Shown here one piece after another: positions 21,818 through 34,413 of a stretch of 64,000 nt of DNA (position 1 is the first letter of the stretch; every line of letters begins with the position of its first letter). This DNA is from Brachionus manjavacas (taxonomy: Eukaryota; Rotifera; Eurotatoria; Ploima; Brachionidae), in assembly GCA_019054805.1 (NCBI GenBank), contig JAHQIY010000020.1, positions 496,001 through 560,000 of the forward strand. Reading direction: 5' to 3'. The position numbers and the translations under genes are program-made. The notes beneath the pieces were generated by a model, which saw nothing but the letters and a program-made list of their open reading frames with translations, was not told the origin of the DNA and did not search any database.

Positions 21818-24800
21818 GTAATTTAAAATCTTAATTGCAAAGTAAACTTAGGCTCTACTTGGATCATCACCTTCGGGTGTCCAAAGAGAAAATTTAGTAA
21901 AATTTTATTTATCAAGGAAGCTAGTGAGGTCATAAAATAAAACGGGATATTTCTATTAGAATGATTTTTGCCTTAGCAAGAATTTTTCTAAGTGATCTTC
22001 TAATTTTTTTTAATTTTTTTTCAAATTTTATTTAACTCTAGAAGACCCAAAATGTTTTTGGACCTTTTTTTGAATCTGAATTTTTTAAAAGATTTAATTA
22101 ATAATTAAACAACATTAAAAATATTAACATAAAGATCCAGGTAGTTTTTAAACTTATCAAAATTTTTTTAATATTTTTCACTCAGATTCAGTAACATTTT
22201 TTTCTATATTTTGCTAATTTTTTTTTTAAGATTCAGCGATTTTTAGACTGTTTGAATTAATTAATAGTATTTTAATAAAATATAAGATAAAAATAACCAA
22301 AAAAAATTTTTTTTTATCTAATGTTATAAAAAAATTTCTGGACTTCTCGGGTCTAAATGTTTAAAAAATTGGATCTTCTAGTGTTAAGGCAAATTTAGAA
22401 GTGAATTAAAAAATTATTTTTTTCCAGCTCTGTGACATTCAGCACAAATTGAACAACAATATTTTAATAAATAAAATATAGAGCAAAAAGTTTAAGTTTA
22501 AGAATTTTTTTAATCCTTAATTTTAATTTAGAGACATAAAATATTTTTGTCCAATTTTTTTTGCTGAATGTAAAAACGTATTTTTATAAAAAATGAGATT
22601 TTTAAAAATAACAAAATATTGAAGATTCCCAAAAGACAGCTGAGGTTCTCTTATTTTAACAAAAAAAAATGTAAAAAGTAAAATTACGAAATTCAAAAAT
22701 TTTACAAAATCTGCTAATTAAAAAGAAGAAAATTCATATTATAAAAGAAAATTTTTAATTTATTTTAAGTTTGTTATTTTTAACTTATCAATTGAAGTTT
22801 GTTAATAGTTTAATTATTATTGCACTTAAATTGATCATGATAAAAAGAAAAGCACTTGTAACTAATTAATTTTCATTTGAAATTTATTATTTTTTTGATG
22901 AAAATATTTAAAAATAGATTAAATCTCTCATCACGAGAGATATTCCATATAAAAAGTGTTTGCCAAGAGAATTTAGGTTTTCCGCATATTTCTATGTTTC
23001 GTTCAAAATCAAAATATTTCAGATCATGTGGCAGTACTCGGTAACTTTTAATTAATTAACTTAAGGTGAATATATATCGTCGACTGTAATGTCTTGCGAT
23101 CACTTGATAATTTGCGAGTCCTTGCCTTGAAGATTCGTCTTCTTTCCGAGCACTGGAATCCCCACATTCAAATTTTTTTATCTATCAATAATTTTTTCTA
23201 AATCTGCTTGACTGCATGTAATGAATTAAAAAAACTTAGGATATTTATTTCTAATCAATTAATTAAGAGATGGATATTTTTGGTCATCTAATAAATAAAA
23301 TGTGCCATATAAAGTATTAGAGAATAGATGTAATTTTTATCAAAAATAAGATGTAATTTAATTTTTAATAATTTAATACATTTTCTGGGTAAGGGTGATG
23401 ATAAGTTAAAATAAAAAGAAATAAGAATGATAAATTCTTTATTTCAATGTTATATTTAATTTGTTTATTTAAAGGGAGAATTTTTTTTCATTTTTTTTGC
23501 ATTTTGAATAATTGCTAAAAGCAATCAAGCTTTTAACAAAGTATATTTGGTAAATTTTTCTTCTATTTTTAAAAACTTTTTATCCATTTCAACAAGATTA
23601 ATTAATAAAAATTAATTTTATTTAGTTATTTTAATTCATTAAATTATTTTAATTAAATTACAGAAGCTGAAATTAGGTTATTCAGCACAAAACAGAGTAA
23701 TTTTTATTTTTTATTTTTCTTCCCTTTTCCTCAACTTTTGTTTTCTTCTTCCTTCCTTCTTCTCTTGTTAAAAGAATATTACCGAAGATAGGGAGGGAAC
23801 AAATAGAGGAACAAGAAAATAAAATAAAGAAAAACTTAATAAATGACAAAAAAGCAATGAGAAAATAAAATGTACAAGTTAGTTTTATTTTTACTAGGGT
23901 TTTTGATCAAATTTATTTAGTCAGAAGAATTTAAATTCAATATATAAAATTGATTAATTATTTATGAATTTAATTTTTAAATAAATAAAAAAAGGTTACC
24001 CATAAAAATTGTGTAAATATATTAAAGAACCTATAAAAACTTTTACCTTTTCCTCTAGTTTTTCCTTTAGTATTAGCTTCAAAGGCCTCATCTTGAGATA
24101 TGTTACTAGGAATTTCTTCAATTACAGGCCTTTTTTTTAAATTCCCGAGTTATTTTAAATATTTTTTTATTTTTTCGATTAACTATATCGAACTAGAGAT
24201 AAGGCAAAATTGGTTTATATTAAAGTAAAATCAAAAGTGTTAATTTGAAAAACAAAACAAAAAAGATAAAAAAAATTTTAAAGTGGCTATTTTTTTGAAC
24301 ATTATAGGATTAATTAATAAAAAATTTTAATATAAAAAGTTTTTTTGATTGTATAAGAGTTTTTTTTCAATCAATTATGTATTAATAAATTAAAATAGTG
24401 ATCAATTTGAATGTAATTGACATTAATTACAAAAAAAAACTAAAATGTTTTTATTTTGTTCCTAATTCAGTATTTTAGTTTTTAAATTGCATTTTATTGT
24501 TATTTAAAAATATTATACGCCCTTCTAAATATTTAATTAATTTTCAAAAAAAATATTGTATTTTTCAGTCTCTTCAAAGAATTTTTAAGTGGGTTCATGA
24601 TCATCTTTTGTTTGCATTTTTGATATGACCGATTTAAAGATAAATTATTTTTATATTATTTTCTAGAAAAAATTGAAAAAAAATAAAAATTTTTGGGAAA
24701 TGACTATTTTTATTTTTAATTCTATGAGAAATAACCCAAGGCATGACAATTCAGTTATGGCAATTTTTTTTTTATTAAAATTCCTTTTTTTAAAACTTTG

Positions 24801-27800
24801 TAATGATTTTTCCATCCAAGCCGTTTATTTTTTAATTTTTTTTCTGTCACCATTTCGCAGTTCAGCTATATAAAAATAACATTTTCAGACCAAAAATAGT
24901 TCTATTAAATTATTGGACACTTTTAGTTATATTAAATTGTAGAAATTAAAAATTGATTAAAATTGCTCAAATTGATTTGAAATATTTTTTTAATTTTGAA
25001 AAATTAATTTTCCGCTTGATAGAAAATTAAGCCAAATCATTCCAAAGTATCTAAATAAATGATTTTAATAGAAAATAAGTTGCTAATTAGAATTTTTGTT
25101 CAGAACTTTTAGTGAAACGGGTTTAGAAGTAAATTCAAACAAAAATTTATCAAAAATTTTTTTATTTATTTTTTTTGTATTTTATCTATCAAATTTTAGT
25201 TATTAAGACCTATCTATTTAAAAAAAATAAATTATTCTCATTATATTTTTAAAACTAGAGTTGTAAGTTTTTAAAATTTATTATTTCAAAAAAAAATAAT
25301 CAAACTAATTATTTTGTTTTTGAAAATTAAATATTTTACTAAATTCCATTCAAAATATTCTATGAAATAGTTTTTTGAAAATTCTTTTCTTTAAAAGCTG
25401 AAAATATATTCTGTTGGTGCTTATTAAAGAGAAAAAAATTTCGATATTAATTTTAGATGAATTACTTTGACTCTGTCTTTTGGCGAATTTTTTTGTTGTT
25501 TCGATTTTACCCTTTTCTCTGCGGAAACAATAAAAATTAAAAAAAAACATGCTTGTTTATGTTTATGTAATAAAAATAAAAATATTTTAAAAAAAAATTT
25601 TGATCCTAAACTTCTTTCCAATTGTAAAAACTTTTTTTCTGATAATTTTTTAAAGCCAAGTCATGGCTTTTTTTCAACAAAAAAATTAATTTTACTCTAA
25701 AAAAGTTCATTGGCACCAGTGGCCAGATACGCTCCGTTCTGGAACGTAGCAGTGATAACAGTGGGCGCATTGGCGCAAGATTTTCGCAAGAACAAATTCA
25801 CTGAATACAGCACATTGACAAACATTGGCGCGACCATGTACTGGCTTGACAAGTTTGTCATCAAAATGTTCAAGTATTTCGACTGGAAGCAGGTTATATT
25901 TTTGTTCGACAAGGATCACCAGGAGCAGATTACAAATTTCAACTGCTATCTAACAATGGCGAGTTTGAAGGCAGCGCTGCTAAACTCGCAGATAACAGTG
26001 GACTACAAGATTAGAGAGAAGCAGGACCGTAGGCCGGTGGACACAATCCTAATAGACTACGTGGCCAATAAGTTCAGCGTGGTGCTTTTGTGTGGCTCGA
26101 CTGATTTTGTGACTGACATAATGCTTGCGGCCAACCGACTCGGCTTCAACAATGGCGAGTATGTGTTCATCAACTTCGACCTGTATGCCCAAATGCATTC
26201 CGAGGACCGGCTGCTGCGGCCTTGGCAACTCATTCGAAACAAGTCTCTCATTCAAGATAACTCGACCAGACAGGCGTTCGAAAGCCTGCTCACTGTGACC
26301 CTCAAGATAGATGGTCAATTTCAAAAGTTCAGAAATCGCCTGGTCAAGTATAGTCCAATATTTAGCAACGAGAGTGAGGTGAATTATTTTCTGGCATCGT
26401 TTTATGACGCCATGCTCATTTATATCAAAGCGTTAAATGAAAATTTGCTCAATGGCCGCGATCTAAATGACATTGACTCGGTTTTGGGGAACATGTGGAA
26501 CAAGGAGTTCGAGGGTGTTACAGGACGAGTGGTAATCGATTCTTATGGTGAGAGGATTGGTACATTTGCGCTGTACGACATGAACCCCAACGGGTCCGAG
26601 TTTGATCTGGTCATGTGGTCGAAAATCTACAACTTCACAGATATTGAGCTTATTTATGACGTCAGCAAACGACCTTTGTACTGGAAAGGATATTTTCACG
26701 GCCTTTTTCCGGACTCGCCCAAATGCGGATACAACAATGCCAAATGTCCAGTAAAACGTAAATACATATTTATTTTTCTATCTCTGAATTTATCTATCTA
26801 ATAGGTGTTCAAACAGTAATGAACTTTTTTTTAAATTAAAAAAAAATGTCCCCTTAATCAGAGATCTATGGAATGAAATACATTATCAAAATTAACGTAA
26901 AACACAAAATGGCCACAAAAAGATCATTTTGTACCTTTTTAAATAAAATTTTCTAAAAAAATTTGAAAAAAATTTGAAAAAAATTATTATCACTTTTCAA
27001 ATCATCAAAAATAAATTTACCAAATTTTACGTAAAATTACGTAAAAAATTATTTTTGAGGTAAAAAAATTAAAAAAAAGTAAGTAAAAGAAAAAAACCGT
27101 AAATTTTTTTATTTAATTAATTTCATTTTCAATTATAAAATTTTTTTTTTTTGTTACTTTATTTAATGTACAGACCAGTCTCCATCTTGTTTGATTACTA
27201 TTTCGATTACCTATGGTTTTTAAAATTTAAATTCTTCATTCTTTAATTCCTTTTTTTATTTTCTTTAATTGATCAATAATTTTTTTACATTTTGATGGAG
27301 TGAGAAATTTCTTGAATTCAAAAATCGCCTTAACTACTTCTTGCTCGCTTTTAGTTGATTCGCTTAGGATAAAAATTTTCATTTCATTCCAGACCATTTC
27401 AATAGGTTTTAGGTCCTATGAATTAGGAGGAAAATAAAAAAAAAATTAGTTTACTTTTTTTTACCCCAAAAAATAATTTTTTACGTAATTTTACGTAAAA
27501 TTTGGTAAATTTTTTTTGATGATTTGAAAAGTGAAAATAATTTTTTTTAAAAAATTTTATTAAAAAAGGTACAAAATGATCTTTTTTACGTATATTTACG
27601 TAATTTTTCGGAAAATGACCTCTTCCTTGGATTTTGGTGACATTAAAATTGTTGCTTTTTTCAACCAATTCTTTTCCATGCATGAAGTTGTATAATTGAA
27701 TTAGATCACCTCTTTTTCTTCTTTCCACCAGATTTGGAATGTTCAAAGCCTTCAATCTGCTCCTAAGAACCATGAACCATGTAAATTAACCAAAGAACCA

Positions 27801-30800
27801 TGTATCATAGCAGCACTATAATATTGAAATTTAGAGGATACACAGCTTTTTTCACTTGTTTCTAAAATTCATATTTTTTTTAACTTTCTTTTCAAAATTA
27901 GTTCACTCTAGCCTATTAATTGACCTCTATCTGTGACATAAGACACTATATATGTGTTGCGAGTTTAATGTATAATTTTTTAGAGAATTTTTTTATGATT
28001 AAAATAAGCTGTAGATAGTTTTTTTCCGTCTAATCAAAAAACACCAAAAATTGACCATTGTTCTAAAATCTTAAAAACTTGGGTGTTAAATGTTTTATCG
28101 AATAACTTTTGATCTATAAAATGTATTATCCTCAAATTTTGTACCCATATATATAATTTAATTTAAGCTTTTAAATAAATATCTTTATGAAATAAAATAT
28201 TTATTTTAAGTCTTGATTTTGAGTATTTTTAAAGTTTTAGTGCTAGATTTCATTAAGTTGATAAATTAAAAATGATTTTGAGTCTAAAAGCATTGTGAAT
28301 TTCAATAGAAAAAACAAAAATAAAATATGAAAAATGCCTAAGCTTTAGTTCGGACTGATCAAAAATGTTCTGTTAGTTTTAACAACTAATACATCCTTTG
28401 TACCACCACTTAAAGTTTGGTAAAATTTAGTCAATTATAATTTTTTTGATTTTTTTAAACCCATCTCAACTTTGAGTGATGGTACAGAGGATGTATCTGT
28501 TGTTAAAATTTTTTGGTCAGTCTGAATTAAAACAGGCAATTTTTTTAATTTAATTTTTGTTCCAAAATTCACAAAGTTCTCAACCAAAGATCATTATTTT
28601 TGAAAGATGAGATAGTCAAAGTTTAATTTTTATAAGAACCATTGCCTGTATGGGTTTGGCTGCTAATATCGATGGGTGTATTGATGGCAGTTATGATGAT
28701 CATAGGTATTGTGTTTTATAGGCGAGCTAAATTCGAGGCGGCTCTCAAAGCCATGAACTGGCTGATCAAATGGGAAGATGTGAGCGCATCGATGCTTTCG
28801 GATGAAAAAAAAAAGCCAAATAGCAAAAAGAAAAAGTCATTGTTGAATAGCACTGAGAACAAAAATGATCCTGAAGCAGTTTCCTTGACATCAATTAATT
28901 TAAGCTTGACAAATGCAAGAACAGTGGTCTATAAAGTAAACTGTGGCATTATTTTTATCTTTTTTTTTAAATTCAACTTTTTTGATTCTAGAGAAATTGG
29001 TGTTTCATCAAAAAAATCAACAAGACAAAAATAGAGATTACTAGATCATTGCTTTTGGAAGTCAAGCGCCTTAAAGATCTTCAAAACGATCACATAACAC
29101 GCTTTATTGGCATCTGTCTAGATCCCAACAGAAACTATATATTCACTGAATACTGCCAAAAAGGAAGTCTGCAGGTATAAAATCAATAAATTGCATCAAT
29201 GAATAAATAAAAGTAATTTGGTCCCAAAGGATTTGTTGGAAAATCAACAGATTGAGCTTGAGCAGACATTCAAGCATCATCTGATCCATGACATACTCAA
29301 GGGAATGTTGTTTATTCACAGCTCGGATATAAAATGCCACGGAAATTTGACCAGTGCGAATTGTGTAGTTGACAGCCGTTTTACTCTTAAAATAACTGAT
29401 TTTGGTTTGCCTTTAATTCAATGGTCTGAAATAAACTCTCAAAACGAATTTTTTAAAAGTAATTATTTATTTTTTTAAAAAAAATGTTTTTTTTTATAAA
29501 AAAAAATATTTCACCCTCTCAGAAAGGCTTGAAGAAAAAAATTCAAAATACCATTTCTAAGATGATTATGTCTTTCTTAATTTTGAATTTTATTTTATTT
29601 AAAAAAGGATTTTTATTAACCGGGCATATATTAAAAAATTAATTAAATGAATTAAATATAATGTTTATTACAAAATAAAATAAAATCGAGCATTTAATTA
29701 TTCAATTCGAAAACAAAATTAATAAAAAAAAATTTAAGTAAAAATTACATTTTGAGTAAAATAAAATAACGTTTTAAGAACAAAAAAAATAAAATTTGGG
29801 CAAAATTTTTCAGGCTGTAAATAATATTATTTTTTAAAGAAAATTTTAAAATCTTCATTATTCAAAAGAGATTTATATTTTTTTAAGTCTCCTCAAAAGA
29901 TACGAGGATTTACAAATTTTTCAAACGAGTCAAAATGACTCGTTTGGTGCTTCTAGTGTTAAAATGCGTGATTTATTAATGAAGATATGGATAAAAAAAT
30001 AATGAAAATATTAAATAATTATAAGAAACATAATTAATTTAAATTAATTGTCTTTCATTACGTAAGCTAAGAATGTTTTAACATACTAAAGATGGTGTTG
30101 AATGTGCCCAAGTTATTTTCTGATTTTTGAGGCTGCTAAATTGAACACAGGAATACGGTAATAATAACGAGTATAAATAATTTAAAATTTTTAAAAAATA
30201 TTCTGCATCTTATCTTTAAATGACGGTTTGATTTAAGACTGACTCAGGTGAAATTGATTTTTTCTTATTAAATCTATTGCTTATAGGCAATAAAATAATA
30301 TAATTATTGAAATTTTTTATTCAGGAAAAAATAAAATTATTTGTTTAAATTTCTTTTTCAAATTAAATAAATTAAACAAGATAAAAAATATTAAAAAATA
30401 TAAAAAAAACAAGATATAAAAAATTAATGACTTGCACTTGACTTGTGACTTGTGAATTTTAAACAACTCTGAAAATTTGCATTGTCGAAGAGATATAAAC
30501 TTGGCAACTAGTTTTAATTTTGTTCCAAACCTCAGCATTCTCTCTATTAACGCACCATAAATTGAATGATTTAACATATTGTTCAAATGTTGAAAACTTG
30601 GAAGCCTGAAACCGTTTTAATTCAGAATCTGAAACACCTCGCTTAAATTTATAAGTATTAAATTAGTTTAATACTTATAAATTCTATGCCAAAATAAATA
30701 ATGTTATTTAATCATATATTATTATTGTATGCCCGGTTTATTAGTTGTTTTAAAAATTGTTTTTACGCGGTTCCTCTAAGCTCCTTTAATGATCTCCCAC

Positions 30801-33800
30801 CAAACTGAATTCAATAATTATGTTTTTGGTATCAAAATATAAGCAATTGAATTTTCTAAAAAAATCATCTAAACACTTTTTTTAGTTCACAAACGAAATT
30901 TCATTCAAAATAATTATTTTTAGGGATTTCATAATTTTTGCAATAATTTACATAGTAGTAGTACAGCGGATGACGGAACACAAGGCCCGTATAGAGCTTT
31001 AGTTGTCTATTCCAAAAAGTTCCTTGTCGCCTTGAAACCTCAACTTTTTTGATTATTGCCTTGAAACCATTGAGTGGAACCGCATTTGTATCTCGTGCTG
31101 ACAAACACTACTTTGTTTGTAAAAAAGTCAAAGCGATACCAATTCTTCTATTTTAGTTCTCTTACTAGCCTCTTGTCATTTCTTCTCAGATTATTTTCCA
31201 TACCTTTGGCTAATTTGTTCATTAGGATTAGCTCACCTCTTTAAGGTGTTTCCTCATAAATTTTCAAGTTAAAGATCTTTAACCTTGATTCATATGGTAG
31301 ATTTTTTTGACAACTTAGAAGCTTGGCATAAATGAAAAAAAGTCTAGTCCAGATTTCATTTATTTATTATTTTGTTATTATTCGATTTAAGGCAATTTTA
31401 GCTATGATAAAATTCTTAAAGAAAAGAAATTTAGTAGAAAAATAAATTATATAAATTGAGTAGAATTGAACATTTTGGTATTATTTTTTTTGAGATTAAT
31501 TAGAAAAAAAATAAAATTCAATAAATAACTATGCACATGATTAATTTCAAGTTTTTCAAGTTTCAAGGTTAATCAACAGACTAGTGCCCTTGTCCATAAA
31601 AAACCGATTATCACTTCATTTATTCAAAAATAAAATTAATACACTTTTTTTTTTATAAAAAGAATAAAATTAAAATTTAGTTTAAATTCGTAAAAAATAA
31701 AAAAAATTTGATGAAAAAATTTAACATTTTAATGTTTAAATTAACCATTATCTATTTTATTAATTTGTTTAATTATGACGAGCTAATATTCCTACAAATT
31801 AAAAAAAAATAAATTAAGTTAAAAATAAGGAAGAATAAAAAAAATAAAAAAATAAAAAATTTAAATGAAATAAGACCAAAATAAGTATCCAAGCAAATTA
31901 TAGTTTTATTTTTATTTTTATCGCTAAACTCTGACGCTAACTCTGAAAAATTTAAAAATTTAAATTTTTTACAAAATCTGTAAAAATTAATAATAATTGA
32001 AAAATAAAATGTTGAAAATTTCAACATTGATCTCTTGATCACAAAGCTATTAATTAATCTCGAGTAAAAATATCCAAATGGGTCAGAGTTTAGCGATAAA
32101 AATAAAAATAAAACTATAATTTGCTTGGATACTTATTTTGGTCTTATTTCATTTAAATTTTTTATTTTTTTATTTTTTTTATTCTTCCTTATTTTTAACT
32201 TAATTTTTTTTTTAATTTGTAGGAGCATTAACTCGTCATAGTTAAAAAAATTAATATAATAGATAATGGTTTACGTAAAAATAAATAAATTTATTCAAAA
32301 AATGGTAAAATGTTAAAAAACGAAAAAAATGGATATTTTTATTTTTTGTTAAAAAAAAATTTCAAACAATATCTCTTTTTAATAAATTCTAATAAATTGA
32401 TAGTTTTGCGGTTGTATTTTAAAAAAAGGAGATATCTCTAACACCTTATTTTATTTTTTCAGAATATTACCATTAACGCCAAGAAATAGTTAAACTAATA
32501 ATGTTTTTTTTTTTAGTTTTTTACTTAATATTAAATTCTATTTAACCGATTCCGAAATTTAGGAAAATCTATTCGATAATTCTCTCAAAATCAATTTTAT
32601 TTAAAGGCATATTTTTAATTATCGTAACCAATTTTTTCGGAATTTTTCTCAAAAAATGTTTTTTTTGGTCAAAAATTGGAAAAAAAATTAAAAATTTAAT
32701 CAAATAGAATTTTAAAAATATATCAAAATATATTAAGAGAACTTCATCCAAATTTTCTAAAATCTAGTATTGTTTTAACAATAGTGCAGATAAAAGATTA
32801 TAATAATTTAAAAAATTTTAAGTCCGTGTTTCATTGACTAAGTGCTTAAAATTAAATTTTTCAAAATTTTGTTCTATTCTATTTACCATTTTTTTAATCA
32901 AAATTTTATTAAAAAATCTTTCTTGGAATTTTATTTAAATATTATCAATTATTAAAAATGAAAAATTAATTTGATTTAAATTTTTTTTGTTTATCTTTTT
33001 TTACACTTATTCAATATCTGTCAAAAAATTTTACTATCATTTTAGAAATAATTAAAATTTTTAAATTGAAATATTGAGTTACAAATACTAAAATTAAAGA
33101 AATCGCTTTATTTTGTAAAATCTTAAAAAAAAAATTTTAATAATAATTTTTGAGCATCATTTCATTTTTCCCATAATAAAATTTTCTCAAAAGAACAATT
33201 ATGGAAGGCGCCAGAGCTTCAGTTCAATTACACAAGTGGCATTTTTCAGAATATAGGAAGCCAGAAAGGCGACGTGTACAGTTTTGCCATAATAGTTCAA
33301 GAAATCTACTACCGCAAAGGTGTTTTTTATTTGACTGATGAGGACAAGGACATGAATTTTCCGCACTTTGTCGGCGATCACGTAATCTCCGACCAAAGAC
33401 ACTCAATAACCAACTACGACATTTGCCAAAAAGTAAAGTGCGGCCTCAGACCGTCTCTAGAGAGTGGCATTTGCTCGAAGGAAATAATCGAGCTGCTTAA
33501 AAAGTGCTGGTCAGACAATGTCCACGAAAGGCCCGATTTCACTTTAATCAGAGACATGATGAGAAAGACAATAAAGTAATTTTTTCAAAAATTTTATCTA
33601 AATAAAATAAAATAAGGAACAAAAAATTCTCTTTTTTTTCCAAAAAGAATATCTGGTAACATACTTGACAATTTGTTGAACCGAATGGAGAAATACGCGA
33701 ACAACCTGGAGGATTTGGTCAAAGAAAGGACAGAGGCTTGCGAAAACGAGCGCAAACGAGCCGAAGAATTGCTCTATCGGTTGCTGCCGAATACAGTTGC

Positions 33801-34413
33801 CGCACAATTGATGAAGGGAAGTGAAGTAAAGGCCGAGTCGTTCAGCAGCGTGACCATCTATTTTAGTGACATTTGCGGATTTACCAAGATCTCGGCCGAG
33901 AGCACCCCCATGCAAGTTGTTCAGCTGCTGAACGGCTTGTACACTCTATTTGATTCGATTATAGAATCATTTGATGTGTATAAAGTGGAGACGATTGGTG
34001 ATGCGTACATGGTAGTGTCTGGTTTGCCTCAAAGGCACGAAAATCACGCCAGAGAAATAGCTAGGATGTCGCTGGCGTTGCTAGAAAATGTCGAGTATTT
34101 TAAAATACCGCATTTGCCTGACAAAAAACTGGAGCTGAGAATCGGACTGCACACGGGTCCGTGTGTAGCCGGAGTTGTGGGTCTAAAAATGCCCAGGTAT
34201 TGTCTGTTCGGCGACACTGTCAACACCGCTTCTAGAATGGAATCGAACGGCAAGCCGTTGAGAATTCACACAAGTCCTCAGACCAAGCAAGAACTGGACA
34301 AATATGGCACTTTTGATATTAAATTTAGAGGTCCGGTTGAAATGAAAGGCAAAGGTGTTATTGAGACCTTTTGGCTTCTTGGCGAAAATGGAAGGCTTAT
34401 TGATCAGCAATAG
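21510..34413 (+). CDS. Receptor guanylate cyclase (natriuretic-peptide-receptor type)
   Basis: Single-pass membrane receptor that makes cGMP. Seven exons: 21510-21817, 25706-26757, 28637-28935, 28992-29174, 29230-29458, 33194-33575, 33648-34413. All introns are GT-AG with compatible phases, giving 1072 residues, close to vertebrate NPR1 length. Order: signal peptide (about 1-18), ligand-binding ANF-receptor domain (to about 450), TM helix (about 457-479), pseudokinase domain (HGNL in place of HRDL; DFGL), coiled-coil linker (822-860) and class III cyclase domain. Cyclase key residues are present: metal-binding D892 and D936, guanine-selecting E932 and C1003, and the NTASRMES motif, so it should be active. 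The ligand is unknown. Large introns hold transposons. A possible poly(A) signal is at 34540-34545. Confidence 0.94.
21818..25705. other. 3.9-kb cyclase intron
   Basis: Almost entirely A/T-rich. A less simple stretch at 23025-23170 (hairpin-poor, containing GTCGACTGTAATGTCTTGCG) remains unexplained. Minus-strand 24040-24145 reads [20 protein letters not shown] and then KTRGKGK, a basic tail-like scrap possibly of transposon origin. Overlapping open frames at 25350-25700 are low-complexity Lys/Phe/Ile sequence and are not called. Confidence 0.55.
25706..26757 (+). CDS. Cyclase exon 2: ligand-binding domain
   Basis: A 1052-bp exon encoding most of the extracellular ANF-receptor domain: [50 protein letters not shown] segments, and [20 protein letters not shown] followed by LYDMNPNG, the conserved 'tG.v.id..G.R…y.l.dm' block of receptor cyclases. 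It ends near two Cys ([11 protein letters not shown]) before the membrane. Potential N-glycosylation sites include DNST and SNES. Its G+C content is above that of its surroundings. Confidence 0.93.
26880..27620 (-). mobile_element. Tc1/mariner-type element with long palindromic ends
   Basis: Inverted repeats of about 170 bp: 26905-27080 (AGATCATTTTGTACCTTTTT… then ATTTTACGTAAAATTACGTA) pair with 27441-27600. Between them, on the minus strand, is the C-terminal piece of a DDE transposase (27235-27431). The right end is inserted into a LINE fragment (27619-27773). The element boundaries near 26880 and 27620 are approximate; the TTTACGTAAA-rich arms link it to the MITEs at 2862 and 3402. Confidence 0.7.
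27235..27431 (-). pseudogene. Tc1/mariner transposase C-terminal fragment
   Basis: The minus strand reads PPNS, stop, [13 protein letters not shown], then [18 protein letters not shown] and a Lys-rich end at a TGA. PP-S-DL-PIE--W is the hallmark around the catalytic Glu of Tc1/mariner DDE transposases. One internal TAG and the absence of the N-terminal two-thirds show it is a remnant. Confidence 0.8.
27619..27773 (-). pseudogene. LINE C-terminal fragment cut by a mariner
   Basis: The open frame [40 protein letters not shown] matches the fragment at 8499-8640. It is interrupted at about 27620 by the mariner right end; the frame that continues beyond is terminal-repeat sequence, not protein. 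Antisense to the host gene. Confidence 0.75.
27825..28275. repeat. Dispersed repeat shared with 3797-4592
   Basis: By eye it aligns to the reverse complement of about 4080-4500 in the nested element of the DGK intron (shared: TTTAGAGAATTTTTTTATGA, CACCAAAAATTGACCATTGT and TCTTAAAAACTTGGGTGTT, with small differences). A terminal-repeat-like CATAGCAGCACTATA precedes it at about 27810. It is a second, less complete copy of the same element family. Confidence 0.6.
28348..28528. mobile_element. Small palindromic MITE
   Basis: Inverted arms 28348-28425 (GTTCGGACTGATCAAAAATG, then ACAACTAATACATCCTTTGT) pair with about 28462-28528 (ACAGAGGATGTATCTGTTGT…GGTCAGTCTGAAT). TA flanks both ends (28346-28347 and 28529-28530). 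It is about 181 bp, non-coding, and 108 bp upstream of the cyclase transmembrane exon. Confidence 0.6.
28637..29458 (+). CDS. Cyclase exons 3-5: TM and pseudokinase N-half
   Basis: 28637-28935 encodes the TM helix ([20 protein letters not shown]) and a juxtamembrane [11 protein letters not shown], the conserved start of the kinase-homology domain, with an unusual Lys-run ([10 protein letters not shown]). 28992-29174 encodes [20 protein letters not shown] and [13 protein letters not shown]. 29230-29458 encodes [44 protein letters not shown] replaces the catalytic HRDL Asp, so the domain is a pseudokinase, as in the family. Introns of 56 and 55 bp separate the three exons. Confidence 0.92.
29926..29962. 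mobile_element. Solo piggyBac-like terminus
   Basis: CGAGTCAAAATGACTCG, then TTTGGTGCTTCTAGTG and TTAA. It is the same terminus, ending at a TTAA target site, as the element at 51371-52438. No matching left end was found nearby, so this is a relic. Confidence 0.6.
30901..31330 (-). pseudogene. Decayed LINE C-terminal region
   Basis: The minus strand reads [19 protein letters not shown], stop, [20 protein letters not shown], then [12 protein letters not shown] and, after a shift, [13 protein letters not shown]. This follows the LINE pattern (YESRLK.LNL…RRGDLI…FF.NRVV..WN.L). Several stops; antisense to the host gene. Confidence 0.5.
31743..32271. repeat. 529-bp foldback with 190-bp arms
   Basis: The left arm 31743-31935 (AACCATTATCTATTTTATTA … TCGCTAAACTCTGAC) pairs almost perfectly with the right arm 32082-32271, leaving a 146-bp loop. 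The outer part of the right arm holds AGGAGCATTAACTCGTCATAG, close to the LINE 3' hairpin motif, and its mirror lies in the left arm. No transposase and no clear target duplication. It could be a head-to-head pair of LINE tails or a foldback transposon. Confidence 0.75.
33194..34413 (+). CDS. Cyclase exons 6-7: pseudokinase end and catalytic domain
   Basis: 33194-33575 joins in phase 1 as [11 protein letters not shown] and carries [36 protein letters not shown] and IRDMMRK, the C-lobe of the kinase-homology domain. After a 72-bp intron, 33648-34413 carries [20 protein letters not shown] (dimerising helix), the cyclase motifs [32 protein letters not shown] and [20 protein letters not shown], and a short C-terminus ending at TAG 34411-34413. 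All residues for metal, guanine and ribose/transition-state contacts are conserved by inspection. Confidence 0.94.

Larger units (their letters stand above)
29459..33193. other. 3.7-kb cyclase intron with transposon pieces
   Basis: It contains a piggyBac-like end (29926-29962), a perfect-looking short palindrome (TTATAAGTATTAAATTAGTT…, about 30650-30682), a LINE piece (30901-31330) and a 529-bp foldback (31743-32271). The terminal phrase CTTGTGAATTTTAAACAACTCTG (split at 30452-30475) resembles the right end of the hAT-like MITE at 46398. 32272-33193 is A/T-rich and holds nothing that I recognise. Confidence 0.55.

Noticed and set aside
25350..25700. Overlapping open frames on both strands before cyclase exon 2
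   Set aside because: Low-complexity Lys/Phe/Ile/Asn composition expected of A/T-rich DNA; no motif and no splice logic.
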